This document shows positions 43,602 to 51,797 of a stretch of DNA of 64,000 nt, piece after piece. Each line of letters opens with the position of its first letter. The first letter of the stretch is position 1. The notes under the pieces were generated by a model. It ran no database searches and was not told the origin of the DNA. It saw only the letters and a list, made by a program, of their open reading frames with translations. A program made the translations under genes and the position numbers. Origin of the DNA: RYN-230 sp963717125 (GTDB lineage: Bacteria > Actinomycetota > Actinomycetes > Streptosporangiales > Streptosporangiaceae); NCBI GenBank assembly GCA_963717125.1, contig CAVQVG010000006.1, forward strand, positions 434,001 through 498,000. Reading direction: 5' to 3'.

Positions 43602-44503
43602 GTATGGCGACCCAGACCACGGCCCCGGCCGCAGCTCAGGACGAGGCGCTGGCCCAGCAGATCAGGGTGGCCGTCCCGGAGCGCAGCCTGCGCTCCGACC
43701 TGCGCGCGGTGAGCATCGTGTGGCGCCGGGAGATGATCCGGTTCCGCCGGGACCGGCTGCGCGCGATAACCTCGCTGGTCCAGCCGCTGCTGTTCCTGTT
43801 CGTGCTGGGCACCGGGCTGTCCTCGCTGGCCGGGCGGAGCCTGCCGTCCGGGGTGGACTTCAAGACGTTCATCTACCCCGGCGTGCTGGCCATGTCGGTG
43901 CTGTTCACCGCGATCTTCTCGGCCGCGTCGATCGTGTGGGACCGGGAGTTCGGCTTCCTGCGCGAGATGCTGGTCGCGCCGGTCAGCCGGGCCGCCATCG
44001 TGATCGGCAAGTGCCTGGGCGGCGCCACGATCGCGACGTTCCAGGGCATCGTGATCCTGGCCCTGGCCGGGGTGGCGCACGTGCCGTACAACCCGGTGCT
44101 GTTCGTCACGCTGATCGGTGAGCTGCTGCTGCTGTCGTTCACCATCACCGCGTTCGGCGTGATGATGGCCGCCCGGATCACCCAGTTCCAGGCGTTCATG
44201 GCGCTGACCCAGATGCTGGTCCTGCCGCTGTTCTTCCTGTCCGGCGCGCTGTACCCGCTGAACGGGCTGCCCGGCTGGCTCAGCGTGCTGACCCGGATCG
44301 ACCCGCTGACCTACGTGGTCGGCCCGATGCGGCACGCGGTGTTCGCGCACCTGAACATCAACCCGCTGTTCACCGCGCACCTGTCGCCCAGCATCACCTG
44401 GCTGGGCTGGCCGGTGCCGATCTGGCTGTCGCTGACCATCGTGGCCGCGATGGGCCTGGGCATGCTGGGCGTGGCCATCGCCGAGTTCAGCAAGAACGAG
44501 TAG
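43598..44503 (+). CDS. ABC-2 type permease, DrrB-like
   Basis: A 301-residue ABC-2 permease with about six helices; the conserved region FREMLVAPVSRAAIVIGKCLGG and LTRIDPLTYVVGPMRH are typical of DrrB. It pairs with the upstream ATPase to export hydrophobic compounds. The long open frame continuing upstream in this frame is a shadow of other genes. The ATG overlaps the ATPase stop (ATGA). Confidence 0.94.
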   Translation: MSMATQTTAPAAAQDEALAQQIRVAVPERSLRSDLRAVSIVWRREMIRFRRDRLRAITSLVQPLLFLFVLGTGLSSLAGRSLPSGVDFKTFIYPGVLAMSVLFTAIFSAASIVWDREFGFLREMLVAPVSRAAIVIGKCLGGATIATFQGIVILALAGVAHVPYNPVLFVTLIGELLLLSFTITAFGVMMAARITQFQAFMALTQMLVLPLFFLSGALYPLNGLPGWLSVLTRIDPLTYVVGPMRHAVFAHLNINPLFTAHLSPSITWLGWPVPIWLSLTIVAAMGLGMLGVAIAEFSKNE

Positions 44504-44516
44504 CCGTCCCACATCC

Positions 44517-45374
44517 TCAGCACGTGATGTCCGCGGTGGTGAACCGGGCCCAGGCGACCGACCCGGCCAGCAGCAGGTAGGCCCCGAACGACAGCAGGCC
44601 GTGCAGCACGGTCCCGGTGGCGACCGGCACCCGGAGCAGGGCGTCGAACGACGTCCACCAGTGCGTGGGCAGGTACGGGTGGATCGCGCCGAACTGCGGC
44701 AGGCTGTCGGCCACCTCGCTGGCCACGGTGAGGACGGCCAGGGCGGCGATCGCGCCGACCGGGTGCTCGGTGAGGGTGGAGAGGGCCAGCCCGATCGCGC
44801 CCAGCGAGGCCATCGCCGCGGTCACGTACAGCGCGACCAGCAGCAGCCGGACGATGCCGCTGGCCAGCGGCACGGTGCTGCCGGACAGCAGGGTCACCGG
44901 CCCGAGCGGGAACAGCGCCGCGCCGGTGGCCAGGGCCACGCCGGTGACCAGGAACGTGGCCGCCAGCCCGAAGGTGACAATGGCCGCGTACTTCACGGTG
45001 AGCAGCCGGGCCCGCCCGGCCGGAATGGTCAGCAGCGCGCGCAGCGTGCCGTAGCCGGCCTCGGCCGCCATCGAGTCCCCGGCGATCACCGCCATGGCCA
45101 GCGGCAGCACGAGGGTGAGCAGCAGGGTCAGCGCGATGAACGTGAGGAAGAACCCGTTCCCGGCGAGCTGGTTGATGAAGGCCACGCTCGGCCCGCCGGT
45201 CCGGCCCGGCTGGTCCGCGGCGCGCAGCGCGATGCCGATGACGACGGGGAACAGGGCGACCACGGCCAGCAGCGCCTGGTTGCGCCGGCGGCCGAAGACG
45301 ATGCGCAGCTCGGACCGGAAGAATCGCAGCCACGGCCTGGGCCAGCCAGCCGCGTGGACGTGGACCTCAGCCAT
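44517..45374 (-). CDS. ABC-2 type permease
   Basis: A 285-residue membrane protein: a basic head, FRSELRIVFGRRRNQALLAVVALFPVV as the first helix, then a large loop and five further helices, with GYGTLRALLTIPAGRARLLTVK as the conserved cytosolic loop. It pairs with the ATPase upstream, which it overlaps by eight bases. Last gene of a six-gene minus-strand export operon. It is convergent with DrrB, thirteen bases apart. Confidence 0.9.
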   Translation of the reverse strand: MAEVHVHAAGWPRPWLRFFRSELRIVFGRRRNQALLAVVALFPVVIGIALRAADQPGRTGGPSVAFINQLAGNGFFLTFIALTLLLTLVLPLAMAVIAGDSMAAEAGYGTLRALLTIPAGRARLLTVKYAAIVTFGLAATFLVTGVALATGAALFPLGPVTLLSGSTVPLASGIVRLLLVALYVTAAMASLGAIGLALSTLTEHPVGAIAALAVLTVASEVADSLPQFGAIHPYLPTHWWTSFDALLRVPVATGTVLHGLLSFGAYLLLAGSVAWARFTTADITC

Positions 45375-46302
45375 CGATATCGAACCCCTCCCCGGTGAGC
45401 GCCACGAACAGTTCCTCCAGGGTCGGCACGGCCACGCCGAAGCCGCGCACGCCGACCCCGGCGGCGACGAGTTCCGCGCAGATCGGCTCGGGCGGCCCGC
45501 CGGCCAGCTGCGCGGTCACCTCGGGACCGGTCACCCGCGTATCGGCCAGGCCGAGCCGCTTCAGCACAGCCGCCGCCGCTTCCGGGTCGGCCGTTTCCAC
45601 CCGGATCCGGGCCACCCCGGTGCCGCGCAGCTGCGCCAGCGGGCCCTGGAAGACCAGCCGCCCGGCCCGCATGACGCCGACGTGCGAGCACACCTGCTCC
45701 ACCTCGGCCAGCAGGTGCGAGGACATGAACACGGTGACGCCGTCGGCCGCGATCTGCTGGATCAGCGCCCGCACCTCGCGGGTGCCCTGCGGGTCGAGCC
45801 CGTTGGTCGGCTCGTCGAGCACCAGCAGGTCCCGCGGCCGCAGCAGGCTGGCCGCGATGGCCAGCCGCTGCTTCATGCCCAGCGAATAGTGCCGGTACCG
45901 CTTGCCGGCCGCGCCGAGCAGGCCGACCCGGTCCAGCGCCGCGCCGATCCGGGCCGGCCCGGTCCGCGGGTCGGCGGTCGGGTCGGCGGCGGCCCAGCGG
46001 GCCAGGTTGCCCTGCCCGGTCAGGAACGGGTAGAAGGCAGGCCCTTCGACCAGGGCGCCGACCCGCGGCAGCGCCGCCGCGGCGCCGTCCGGCATCGGCA
46101 CGCCGAGCAGTTCGGCGCGGCCGCTGGTGGGGAAGGCCAGGCCCAGCAGCATCCGGATCGTGGTGGTCTTCCCCGAGCCGTTCGGCCCGAGGAAGCCGTA
46201 CACCGAGCCGCGCGGCACGGCCAGGCCGACCTGATCGACGGCCAGCTGGCCGCCGCGGAACCGTTTGGTCAGGCCGGTGCTGGCCACGGCGAGATCGCTC
46301 AT
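45367..46302 (-). CDS. ABC transporter ATPase
   Basis: A 311-residue ATPase: Walker A GPNGSGKTT, signature YSLGMKQR (bacitracin-type exporter variant), Walker B LLVLDEPTNGLD and the H-loop SSHLLAEVE. The C-terminal part past residue 220 is the usual DUF4162-like region ending TLEELFVALTGE. The ATG at 46302 overlaps the LolA-like gene stop by four bases. It partners with the permease downstream. Confidence 0.93.
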   Translation of the reverse strand: MSDLAVASTGLTKRFRGGQLAVDQVGLAVPRGSVYGFLGPNGSGKTTTIRMLLGLAFPTSGRAELLGVPMPDGAAAALPRVGALVEGPAFYPFLTGQGNLARWAAADPTADPRTGPARIGAALDRVGLLGAAGKRYRHYSLGMKQRLAIAASLLRPRDLLVLDEPTNGLDPQGTREVRALIQQIAADGVTVFMSSHLLAEVEQVCSHVGVMRAGRLVFQGPLAQLRGTGVARIRVETADPEAAAAVLKRLGLADTRVTGPEVTAQLAGGPPEPICAELVAAGVGVRGFGVAVPTLEELFVALTGEGFDIDG

Positions 46303-47558
46303 TTCGCCCTCGCCCGGCTGGCGGTGTGCTGCCCCAGGCCGGTCAGCGGGTGACCGGGCTGGGTCGCGGCCCGGTACAGGACGTCCGGGGTGACCGCCCC
46401 GATCAGCACCCGGCCGTCGCTGGTGATCAGGATCGACAGCAGGCTGGTGCGCAGCAGCCGGCCGCTGCCCCACGATCCGCGCACCGGCTGAGCGGCGCCC
46501 CGCAAGGCGCCGAACAGCGGGTCGCCCGCCGCCGGGCCGCCGGCGCCGCCGGGCCCGCCGGGAGCGGCTGATCCCGGCGCGGCCGAGTGGCTCGAATAGC
46601 CGAACGGGAGCACGCCCGCGCCGCCCGGGCCGCCGGGCAGCGCGGCCCCGGCCAGCGACGACTCCGGCAGGTCGGCGACGGCCAGCCAGCCGGTGCCGAC
46701 GACCCGGACGCCGCTGGCCAGGCCCTCGGCCTGCTGGCCGGCCCGGGCCGCCCCGGCCCGCCCGATGTGCTGCTGGGTGACGGTGGCCCCGGCGGGCGGG
46801 GTGAACGCGTAGTCCGCGGCCGGCGGCGGGCTGAACGAGACGCTGGTGAAGCCGACCTCGGCGGCCGGGCGGGCCGCGCCCCGCGCGAACACCTGCACCC
46901 GCAGCGGCACGTGATAGCGGCTGTCGATGGCGATGCGCACCTGGCCGATCAGGGAGTGCTGGCTCTTGGGCGCGAGCACCAGCTGGTAGGCGGCCTGCCC
47001 CGCCACGGTCACGCTGGGGTTGACCCGGACCGTGCTGGCCGGGCCGGCCGCGGCCAGGGCCTGCCGGGCGGCCTGCTGCGGGGTCAGCGGGACCGAAGGC
47101 ACGGGCGGGGCGGGCGCGCTGGCCGGCAGCGTGAGGTGGGTCACCGTGTTGGCGGAGCTGTCCCACAGCCAGGCGCTGGCGCCGTTGCGGACCAGGTCGT
47201 CCTCGCTCATGCTCTGCGGCAGCGCGAGCCGGAAGTGCTCCGGGCCGGAGTACCAGACCTGGAACGTCTGGGAGCCGGCCAGCAGGGACGCCGCCGAGAC
47301 CGGGGCGCCCAGGCCCGCGATGTCCGGCAGGGCGGGCAGCCCCAGCGACGCCGTTTCCGTGACCGTCCCAGACAGCGGGGGCGACGCGGGGGCGCCGGTC
47401 ACGGCGGCCAGAAGCTGGCCCGCCGACCGGGCCGGCAGCCGCGGCGCGGCCGCCGCGCCGGGGGTGGCCGATCCGGCCAGCAGGCCGCCGGCCGCCACCA
47501 CGATCGCGGCGGGCACCGTCCACCGGGCCCGGCGCGGCAGGTAAGGCAGATGCTTCAT
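46299..47558 (-). CDS. Secreted LolA/RseB-like lipoprotein-sorting domain protein
   Basis: A 419-residue exported protein with a signal peptide (basic head, then VPAAIVVAAGGLLAGSATPGAAAA). The mature part has FQVWYSGPEHFRLALPQ and a half-barrel with LVLAPKSQHSLIGQVRIAIDSRYHVPLRVQVFA, as in LolA/RseB sensor domains. A Gly/Pro/Ala-rich low-complexity segment (about residues 335-375) precedes the end. The ATG at 47558 follows AAAGGA. Embedded in an ABC operon, it may bind the substrate or signal outside the membrane; inferred. Confidence 0.78.
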   Translation of the reverse strand: MKHLPYLPRRARWTVPAAIVVAAGGLLAGSATPGAAAAPRLPARSAGQLLAAVTGAPASPPLSGTVTETASLGLPALPDIAGLGAPVSAASLLAGSQTFQVWYSGPEHFRLALPQSMSEDDLVRNGASAWLWDSSANTVTHLTLPASAPAPPVPSVPLTPQQAARQALAAAGPASTVRVNPSVTVAGQAAYQLVLAPKSQHSLIGQVRIAIDSRYHVPLRVQVFARGAARPAAEVGFTSVSFSPPPAADYAFTPPAGATVTQQHIGRAGAARAGQQAEGLASGVRVVGTGWLAVADLPESSLAGAALPGGPGGAGVLPFGYSSHSAAPGSAAPGGPGGAGGPAAGDPLFGALRGAAQPVRGSWGSGRLLRTSLLSILITSDGRVLIGAVTPDVLYRAATQPGHPLTGLGQHTASRARAK

Positions 47559-47596
47559 CACGGGTGTCCTTTCTTGTTTGTGTGCCGTGTCTGTCG

Positions 47597-48346
47597 TCAT
47601 GCGTCGCGCAGCCGCAGCAGCAGGCCGCCGAGCAGCACCGCGGCCGCGGCCCAGGCGGCCAGCACGCCCAGCCCCGCCCACGGGCTGAGCGGCAGCCCGC
47701 GCAGGCCGATGGTGTCCTGGATGGCGAGCCCGGCCGTCATCGGCGCGAGCTGCTCGAGATGCCGGTGCCAGGCCGGGTCGGTGACCGTCGTGGCGATGAT
47801 CGGGATGAGGTAGAGCAGGCCGAGCACGATGCCCATGGCGGCGGCAGCGTCCCGCACGGCGGTGCCGATACCGAGGCTGAGCAGGGCGATCAGGGCGAGG
47901 TAGAGCACCGACCCGGCCGCGGCCCGGAGCACCGGCCCGTCCGGCCCGAACGTGAAGCCGTGGCCGGGCAGGATGAGCCGCCCGGCCAGCACCGACCCGG
48001 CCACGGCGAGCGCGCCCGCCGCCAGCACCACGCCGGTGACCGTGAACGCCTTGGCCGCCAGCACGGTGGTCCGGCGCGGCATGGCGGCCAGCGTGACCCG
48101 GATCATCCCGCTGCCGTACTCACCGCTGATCACCAGCACGGCCAGGATGGCCACCACCGCCTGGCTGAGGTCGATGCCGATCAGGCTGGTCTTGGCCGGA
48201 TCGAGGTGGCAGACGCCGGCCGGGCACTTCGTCGCGGCGTCGGCCACGACGCCCAGCCCCGCGGTCAGCGCGACCACGCCCAGCAGCAGCCAGCCCGTGC
48301 CCGGAGCGGTGCGGATTTTGGTCCACTCAGCGCTTAGCGAGTTCAT
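47597..48346 (-). CDS. ABC-2 type permease
   Basis: A 249-residue permease: MNSLSAEWTKIRTAPGTGWLL leads the first helix, an extracellular loop has two cysteines (KCPAGVCHLD), and GEYGSGMIRVTLAAMPRRTTVLAAK is the conserved cytosolic loop. About six helices. The ATG at 48346 is five bases past GGAGG and overlaps the preceding permease gene by four bases. Probably forms a heteromer with it and the ATPase at 49965-50888. Confidence 0.92.
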   Translation of the reverse strand: MNSLSAEWTKIRTAPGTGWLLLGVVALTAGLGVVADAATKCPAGVCHLDPAKTSLIGIDLSQAVVAILAVLVISGEYGSGMIRVTLAAMPRRTTVLAAKAFTVTGVVLAAGALAVAGSVLAGRLILPGHGFTFGPDGPVLRAAAGSVLYLALIALLSLGIGTAVRDAAAAMGIVLGLLYLIPIIATTVTDPAWHRHLEQLAPMTAGLAIQDTIGLRGLPLSPWAGLGVLAAWAAAAVLLGGLLLRLRDA

Positions 48347-49836
48347 GCATCCCTCCTGCGGAGCAGTACGACGGCCACGGCTAGGGCGAGGGCGGCCCAG
48401 GCGCACAGCACGGCGAAGCCGGCCCAGGGGGGCAGCGGGTAGTAGCCGTTCCTGGGCGTATAGCTGGCCGCGACCTGCGCGTAGCGCTGTACGGTCTGCT
48501 CGATGGCGAAGCCGGCCACCGGGGTGACCCGCAGCAGCCAGTCCGCCGCGCTCACCGGCAGCACGGGCAGCGCGACCGCGAACACATAGGGCAGCACGAT
48601 GGCCACGATGAGGGTGGTGACGGCGGCGGCACCGTGCCGCAGGATCGTGCCCAGGGCGACGGCCAGGACGGCGCTCACGGCGAGCAGCGCGGCCGTGCCG
48701 GCCACCACCCGGACCTCGGTCGCCGCGCTCACCGGCAGGATGAAGTTGCCGTCGGAACGCAGCAGCGCCGTGCCGAGCGCCACGGCGGCGGCCCCGCCGG
48801 CCAGCCCGGCGACGAACGTGACCGCCCCGATGACGATCGCTTTGGCCGCCAGCACCCGGCTCCGCGCCGGGCTGGCCGCGAACGTCACCCGGATCAGGCC
48901 GCGGCGGTACTCCGCCGTGATGAACAGCGCGGCCACGACGATCACCGCGATCAGCGCGCCGAACACGCCGGTCAGCGTCTGCTCGATGGGCGTGCCGACC
49001 TGGCCGCCCACATCCGGGGCGATGTCGCCGGTCCCGGTCACGGTGAACGTGCCGCTGGCCTGATGGAACCCGGCGCCGGGTGCCCCGTTTCCGGGGCCAC
49101 CCCCCACGTCGGTGCCCGCCCAGCCCTGGATGGGCGTGTTCCCGCTGAGCGTGACGTGGTCGAAGTGGCCGGTGGCCAGGGTGAGGGCGCTTACTGAACT
49201 CGACCCGGTGATGGACTGGGATCCGGCCGTCGAGGTGCCCGGGGTGGTGGCGAACAGCCCGGCCACCGCGGTGCCCGGCAGCCCGGCCAGGTGCACGGTG
49301 CCCACCGTGGTCCAGTGCGTGCCGTCGGCCGAGTCGTAGCCGGTGACCGTGCCGCCGGCGCGGGTCAGCCGCAGCCAGCGCGGCGCGGCGGGGGAGACGG
49401 GCCCGGGCCGCCCGGCGATGTCCCCGGTGTAGTCGTACTGCATCCGCACCCCGTGACCGGGGGTGACCAGCATGGCCGCGTACGCTGACCCGGGCCGGGT
49501 GCTGGCCTTGATGATGATCCCGGCCTTGGACCACGGCTGCAGGCGCGCTGGGCCCGTTCCGCCCGGGCTGGTCAGCGCCGTAACCCGGGTCGTGATGCTG
49601 CCGCTGCGGGCCAGCGGCCGGTGCGCGAAGTAGAAGCTGTCGGTCACCGCCTCGCCGCCCGGCCCGATCGGGGCGGCGCAGCCATAGCCCACGATCACCG
49701 GGCCGCCCGCGGTGGCCTGGCCACCGCACTCGCTGTGATCCAGCAGCGCGATGCCCACCGTGACCAGGGCGGCGATGATCATGCCGATGACCCAGCCCCG
49801 GACGGTGCGGAATTTGGTCCACTCGGCATGGAGCAC
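48343..49836 (-). CDS. ABC-2 type permease with large extracellular beta-sandwich insert
   Basis: A 497-residue permease. Helix 1 follows LHAEWTKFRTVRGWVIG. Then about 250 residues lie outside the membrane before helix 2; this insert (KAGIIIKASTRPGSAYAAML, VTGYDSADGTHWTTVGTV) looks like a DUF1349/laminin-G-type beta-sandwich. The rest has GLIRVTFAASPARSRVLAAK and five further helices. The GTG at 49836 is preferred; the frame is open to a GTG at 49968 that overlaps the ATPase stop, but the extra 44 residues would come from a dispersed repeat. Confidence 0.88.
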   Translation of the reverse strand: MLHAEWTKFRTVRGWVIGMIIAALVTVGIALLDHSECGGQATAGGPVIVGYGCAAPIGPGGEAVTDSFYFAHRPLARSGSITTRVTALTSPGGTGPARLQPWSKAGIIIKASTRPGSAYAAMLVTPGHGVRMQYDYTGDIAGRPGPVSPAAPRWLRLTRAGGTVTGYDSADGTHWTTVGTVHLAGLPGTAVAGLFATTPGTSTAGSQSITGSSSVSALTLATGHFDHVTLSGNTPIQGWAGTDVGGGPGNGAPGAGFHQASGTFTVTGTGDIAPDVGGQVGTPIEQTLTGVFGALIAVIVVAALFITAEYRRGLIRVTFAASPARSRVLAAKAIVIGAVTFVAGLAGGAAAVALGTALLRSDGNFILPVSAATEVRVVAGTAALLAVSAVLAVALGTILRHGAAAVTTLIVAIVLPYVFAVALPVLPVSAADWLLRVTPVAGFAIEQTVQRYAQVAASYTPRNGYYPLPPWAGFAVLCAWAALALAVAVVLLRRRDA

Positions 49837-49848
49837 TCTGCTTGCTTC

Positions 49849-49956
49849 GCGCCTCCGGGGCGCTTGTACCCGCCTCCTTCCCTCGTCGCTCGTTCCTCCC
49901 CGCCCGCCGCCCCATTCCCCCTTCACTGTCCAGTCGGCGGCGCGCCCCTTCGGCGC
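49849..49956 (-). repeat. About 108-bp dispersed repeat, copy 1
   Basis: On the minus strand it shares blocks with 51013-51114: GCGCGCCGCCGACTGGAC, GAGGAACGAGCGAC, GACGAGGGAAG, AAGCGC and CGGAGGCGC in the same order. It fills the gap between ATPase and permease genes. Confidence 0.65.
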
Positions 49957-49964
49957 AGCGGCGG

Positions 49965-50888
49965 TCACGGCGCGACCTCAGCCCGGTACTCGACCGCGTC
50001 CTTGGTCAGCTCCAGGTAGGCCTGCTCCAGCGTGGCCCGGTGCGCCGAAACCTCGGAGAACGGCACCGACGCGGTCGCGAGCAGGGCGACCACCCGCTCG
50101 GCGGGCAGCCCGGAGATGCTGAGCCGGTACAGGCCGTCGGCGGTGACGGCGGCGCCCGCGGCCGCCAGCACCGCCGCCGCGTCCCGGGCCGCGGCCGTGC
50201 GCAGCGTGACCCGGTCCCCGGAGGCGGCCGCGACCAGGTCGGCGACGGTGGTGTCGGCGATCACCCGGCCGCGGCCGACCACTACCAGGTGATCGGCGCT
50301 GTCTTCCAGTTCGCTCATCAGGTGGCTGGACACCAGCACGGCGCGGCCCTGGGTGGCCAGCGTGCGCAGGAACCCGCGCATCCAGACGATGCCTTCGGGG
50401 TCCATGCCGTTGAACGGCTCGTCCAGCATGATCGCCGCCGGGTCGCCGAGCAGGGCCGCGGCGATGCCGAGCCGCTGCCGCATGCCCAGCGAGTACCCGC
50501 CGGCCCGGCGCCGGGCGACACCGGTCAGCCCGGCCTGCTCGATCACCTCGTCCACCCGCCGGGCGGACAGTCCCTGGGAGTGGGCCAGCCAGAGCAGATG
50601 GTTGCGCGCGGTCCGGCTCGGCTGCAGGGCCGCCGCGTCCAGCAGCGAGCCGACCGCCGTCAGCGGTCGGTGCAGGCTGGCGTACCGCCGCCCGCCGATC
50701 AGCGCGGTGCCGGCGTCGGGCGCGTCCAGGCCGAGTATCACCCGCATCGTGGTGGACTTGCCGGCCCCGTTCGGGCCCACGAACCCGGTCACGTGGCCGG
50801 GCTGGACGGTGAAGGTCATCCCGTCCAAGGCGAGCGTGGTCCCGAACCGCTTGCGCAGCCCGGCGACCTCGATGGCCGCCTCGTTCAT
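49965..50888 (-). CDS. ABC transporter ATPase
   Basis: A 307-residue ATPase: Walker A GPNGAGKST, signature YSLGMRQR, Walker B IMLDEPFNGMD and the H-loop SSHLMSELE. The LGMRQR signature and FNGMDPEG fit bacitracin/lantibiotic-type exporters. The ATG at 50888 follows AAGGA. It is the first gene of the minus-strand operon: ATPase, two permeases, LolA-like protein, second ATPase, third permease. A two-component pair is divergent upstream, probably its regulator. Confidence 0.93.
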   Translation of the reverse strand: MNEAAIEVAGLRKRFGTTLALDGMTFTVQPGHVTGFVGPNGAGKSTTMRVILGLDAPDAGTALIGGRRYASLHRPLTAVGSLLDAAALQPSRTARNHLLWLAHSQGLSARRVDEVIEQAGLTGVARRRAGGYSLGMRQRLGIAAALLGDPAAIMLDEPFNGMDPEGIVWMRGFLRTLATQGRAVLVSSHLMSELEDSADHLVVVGRGRVIADTTVADLVAAASGDRVTLRTAAARDAAAVLAAAGAAVTADGLYRLSISGLPAERVVALLATASVPFSEVSAHRATLEQAYLELTKDAVEYRAEVAP

Positions 50889-51012
50889 CAGATCGTCCTT
50901 CCGCAGTCGGTGAATTCGCTTCACCGCCGGTTCTACGCGGCGGGCGGTCTCAGCACGGTGCGCGCCGCTGAGACCTGCCTGAGACCTCCGGCCTGGCATC
51001 CTGGAAAGACCC

Positions 51013-51114
51013 GCGCCAAAGGCGCGCGCCGCCGACTGGACTGAGGAGCGAGAAAGCGAGGAACGAGCGACCGAGCGACGAGGGAAGTCGGCGGATAAAG
51101 CGCGCCGGAGGCGC
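51013..51114 (+). repeat. About 102-bp dispersed repeat, copy 2
   Basis: Inverted relative to 49849-49956, with the same ordered blocks, and begins with the hairpin GCGCC-AAA-GGCGC. It lies in the 237-base gap before the OmpR regulator and supplies sequence up to its AAGGAGG site. Confidence 0.65.
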
Positions 51115-51125
51115 AAGGAGGAACA

Positions 51126-51797
51126 GTGCGAGTGCTGGTGGTGGAGGACTTCGAGCCGATGGCCCGGGCCATCGGGACCGGGCTGCGCCGGGAGGGCATG
51201 GCCGTCGATGTGGCCCGCGACGGGCACGAGGCGCTGGAACGCCTCGCGGCCACCGGCTACGACGTGGTGGTGCTGGACCGGGACCTGCCCGGGGTGCACG
51301 GCGATGAGGTCTGCCGGCGGCTCGCGGCCGGGCGGGCGACCAGCCGGATCCTGATGCTGACCGCGGCGGGCAGCCTCACCGACCGGGTCGAGGGCCTCAA
51401 CCTGGGCGCCGACGACTACCTGGCCAAGCCGTTCGACTTCCCCGAGCTGACCGCCCGGGTCCGGGCCCTGGGCCGCCGGGCCGCCGCGCCGCTGCCCCCG
51501 GTGCTGCAGTACGGCGACATCCGGCTCGACCCCAGCAGCCGGGTGGCCACCCGGGCCGGGCGGCGGCTGGCGCTCAGCGCCAAGGAGTTCGCCGTCCTGG
51601 AGTACCTGCTGGCCGCGGCGGGCCGGGTGGTGCCGGCCGAGGAGCTGCTGGACCGGGTCTGGGACGAGGCCGCCGACCCGTTCACCACCGCGGTCAAGCA
51701 GACGATGTACCGGCTCCGGGCCAAGCTGGGCGACCCGCAGGTGGTGCACACCGTCCGCGAGGGCGGATACCGGGTCGGCGACGCATGCGACGCCTGA
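51126..51797 (+). CDS. OmpR-family response regulator
   Basis: A 223-residue regulator: receiver with E7-D8, phospho-acceptor D51 in VVVLDRDLPG, and K101 region YLAKPFDFPEL; then a winged-helix DNA-binding domain with SAKEFAVLEYLLAAAGRVV and TVREGGYRVG at the end. The GTG at 51126 follows AAGGAGG. It overlaps the kinase gene by 13 bases. Divergent from the ABC export operon; such pairs often sense peptides or antibiotics and induce the pump. Confidence 0.94.
   Translation: MRVLVVEDFEPMARAIGTGLRREGMAVDVARDGHEALERLAATGYDVVVLDRDLPGVHGDEVCRRLAAGRATSRILMLTAAGSLTDRVEGLNLGADDYLAKPFDFPELTARVRALGRRAAAPLPPVLQYGDIRLDPSSRVATRAGRRLALSAKEFAVLEYLLAAAGRVVPAEELLDRVWDEAADPFTTAVKQTMYRLRAKLGDPQVVHTVREGGYRVGDACDA

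Noticed and set aside
41420..44503. A 1027-residue open frame ending in the DrrB permease
   Set aside because: Its first two thirds are out-of-frame readings of cysteine dioxygenase, PadR and DrrA; the real start is the ATG at 43598 that overlaps the DrrA stop.
45367..47523. A 718-residue minus-strand open frame
   Set aside because: The upstream part is an off-frame reading of the LolA-like gene; the ATPase starts at 46302.
47597..49915. A 772-residue minus-strand open frame
   Set aside because: Only its last 249 codons are a permease; the earlier part is the neighbouring permease read out of frame.
49965..51749. A 594-residue minus-strand open frame
   Set aside because: Its first half is antisense of the OmpR gene and the dispersed repeat; the ATPase starts at the ATG at 50888.
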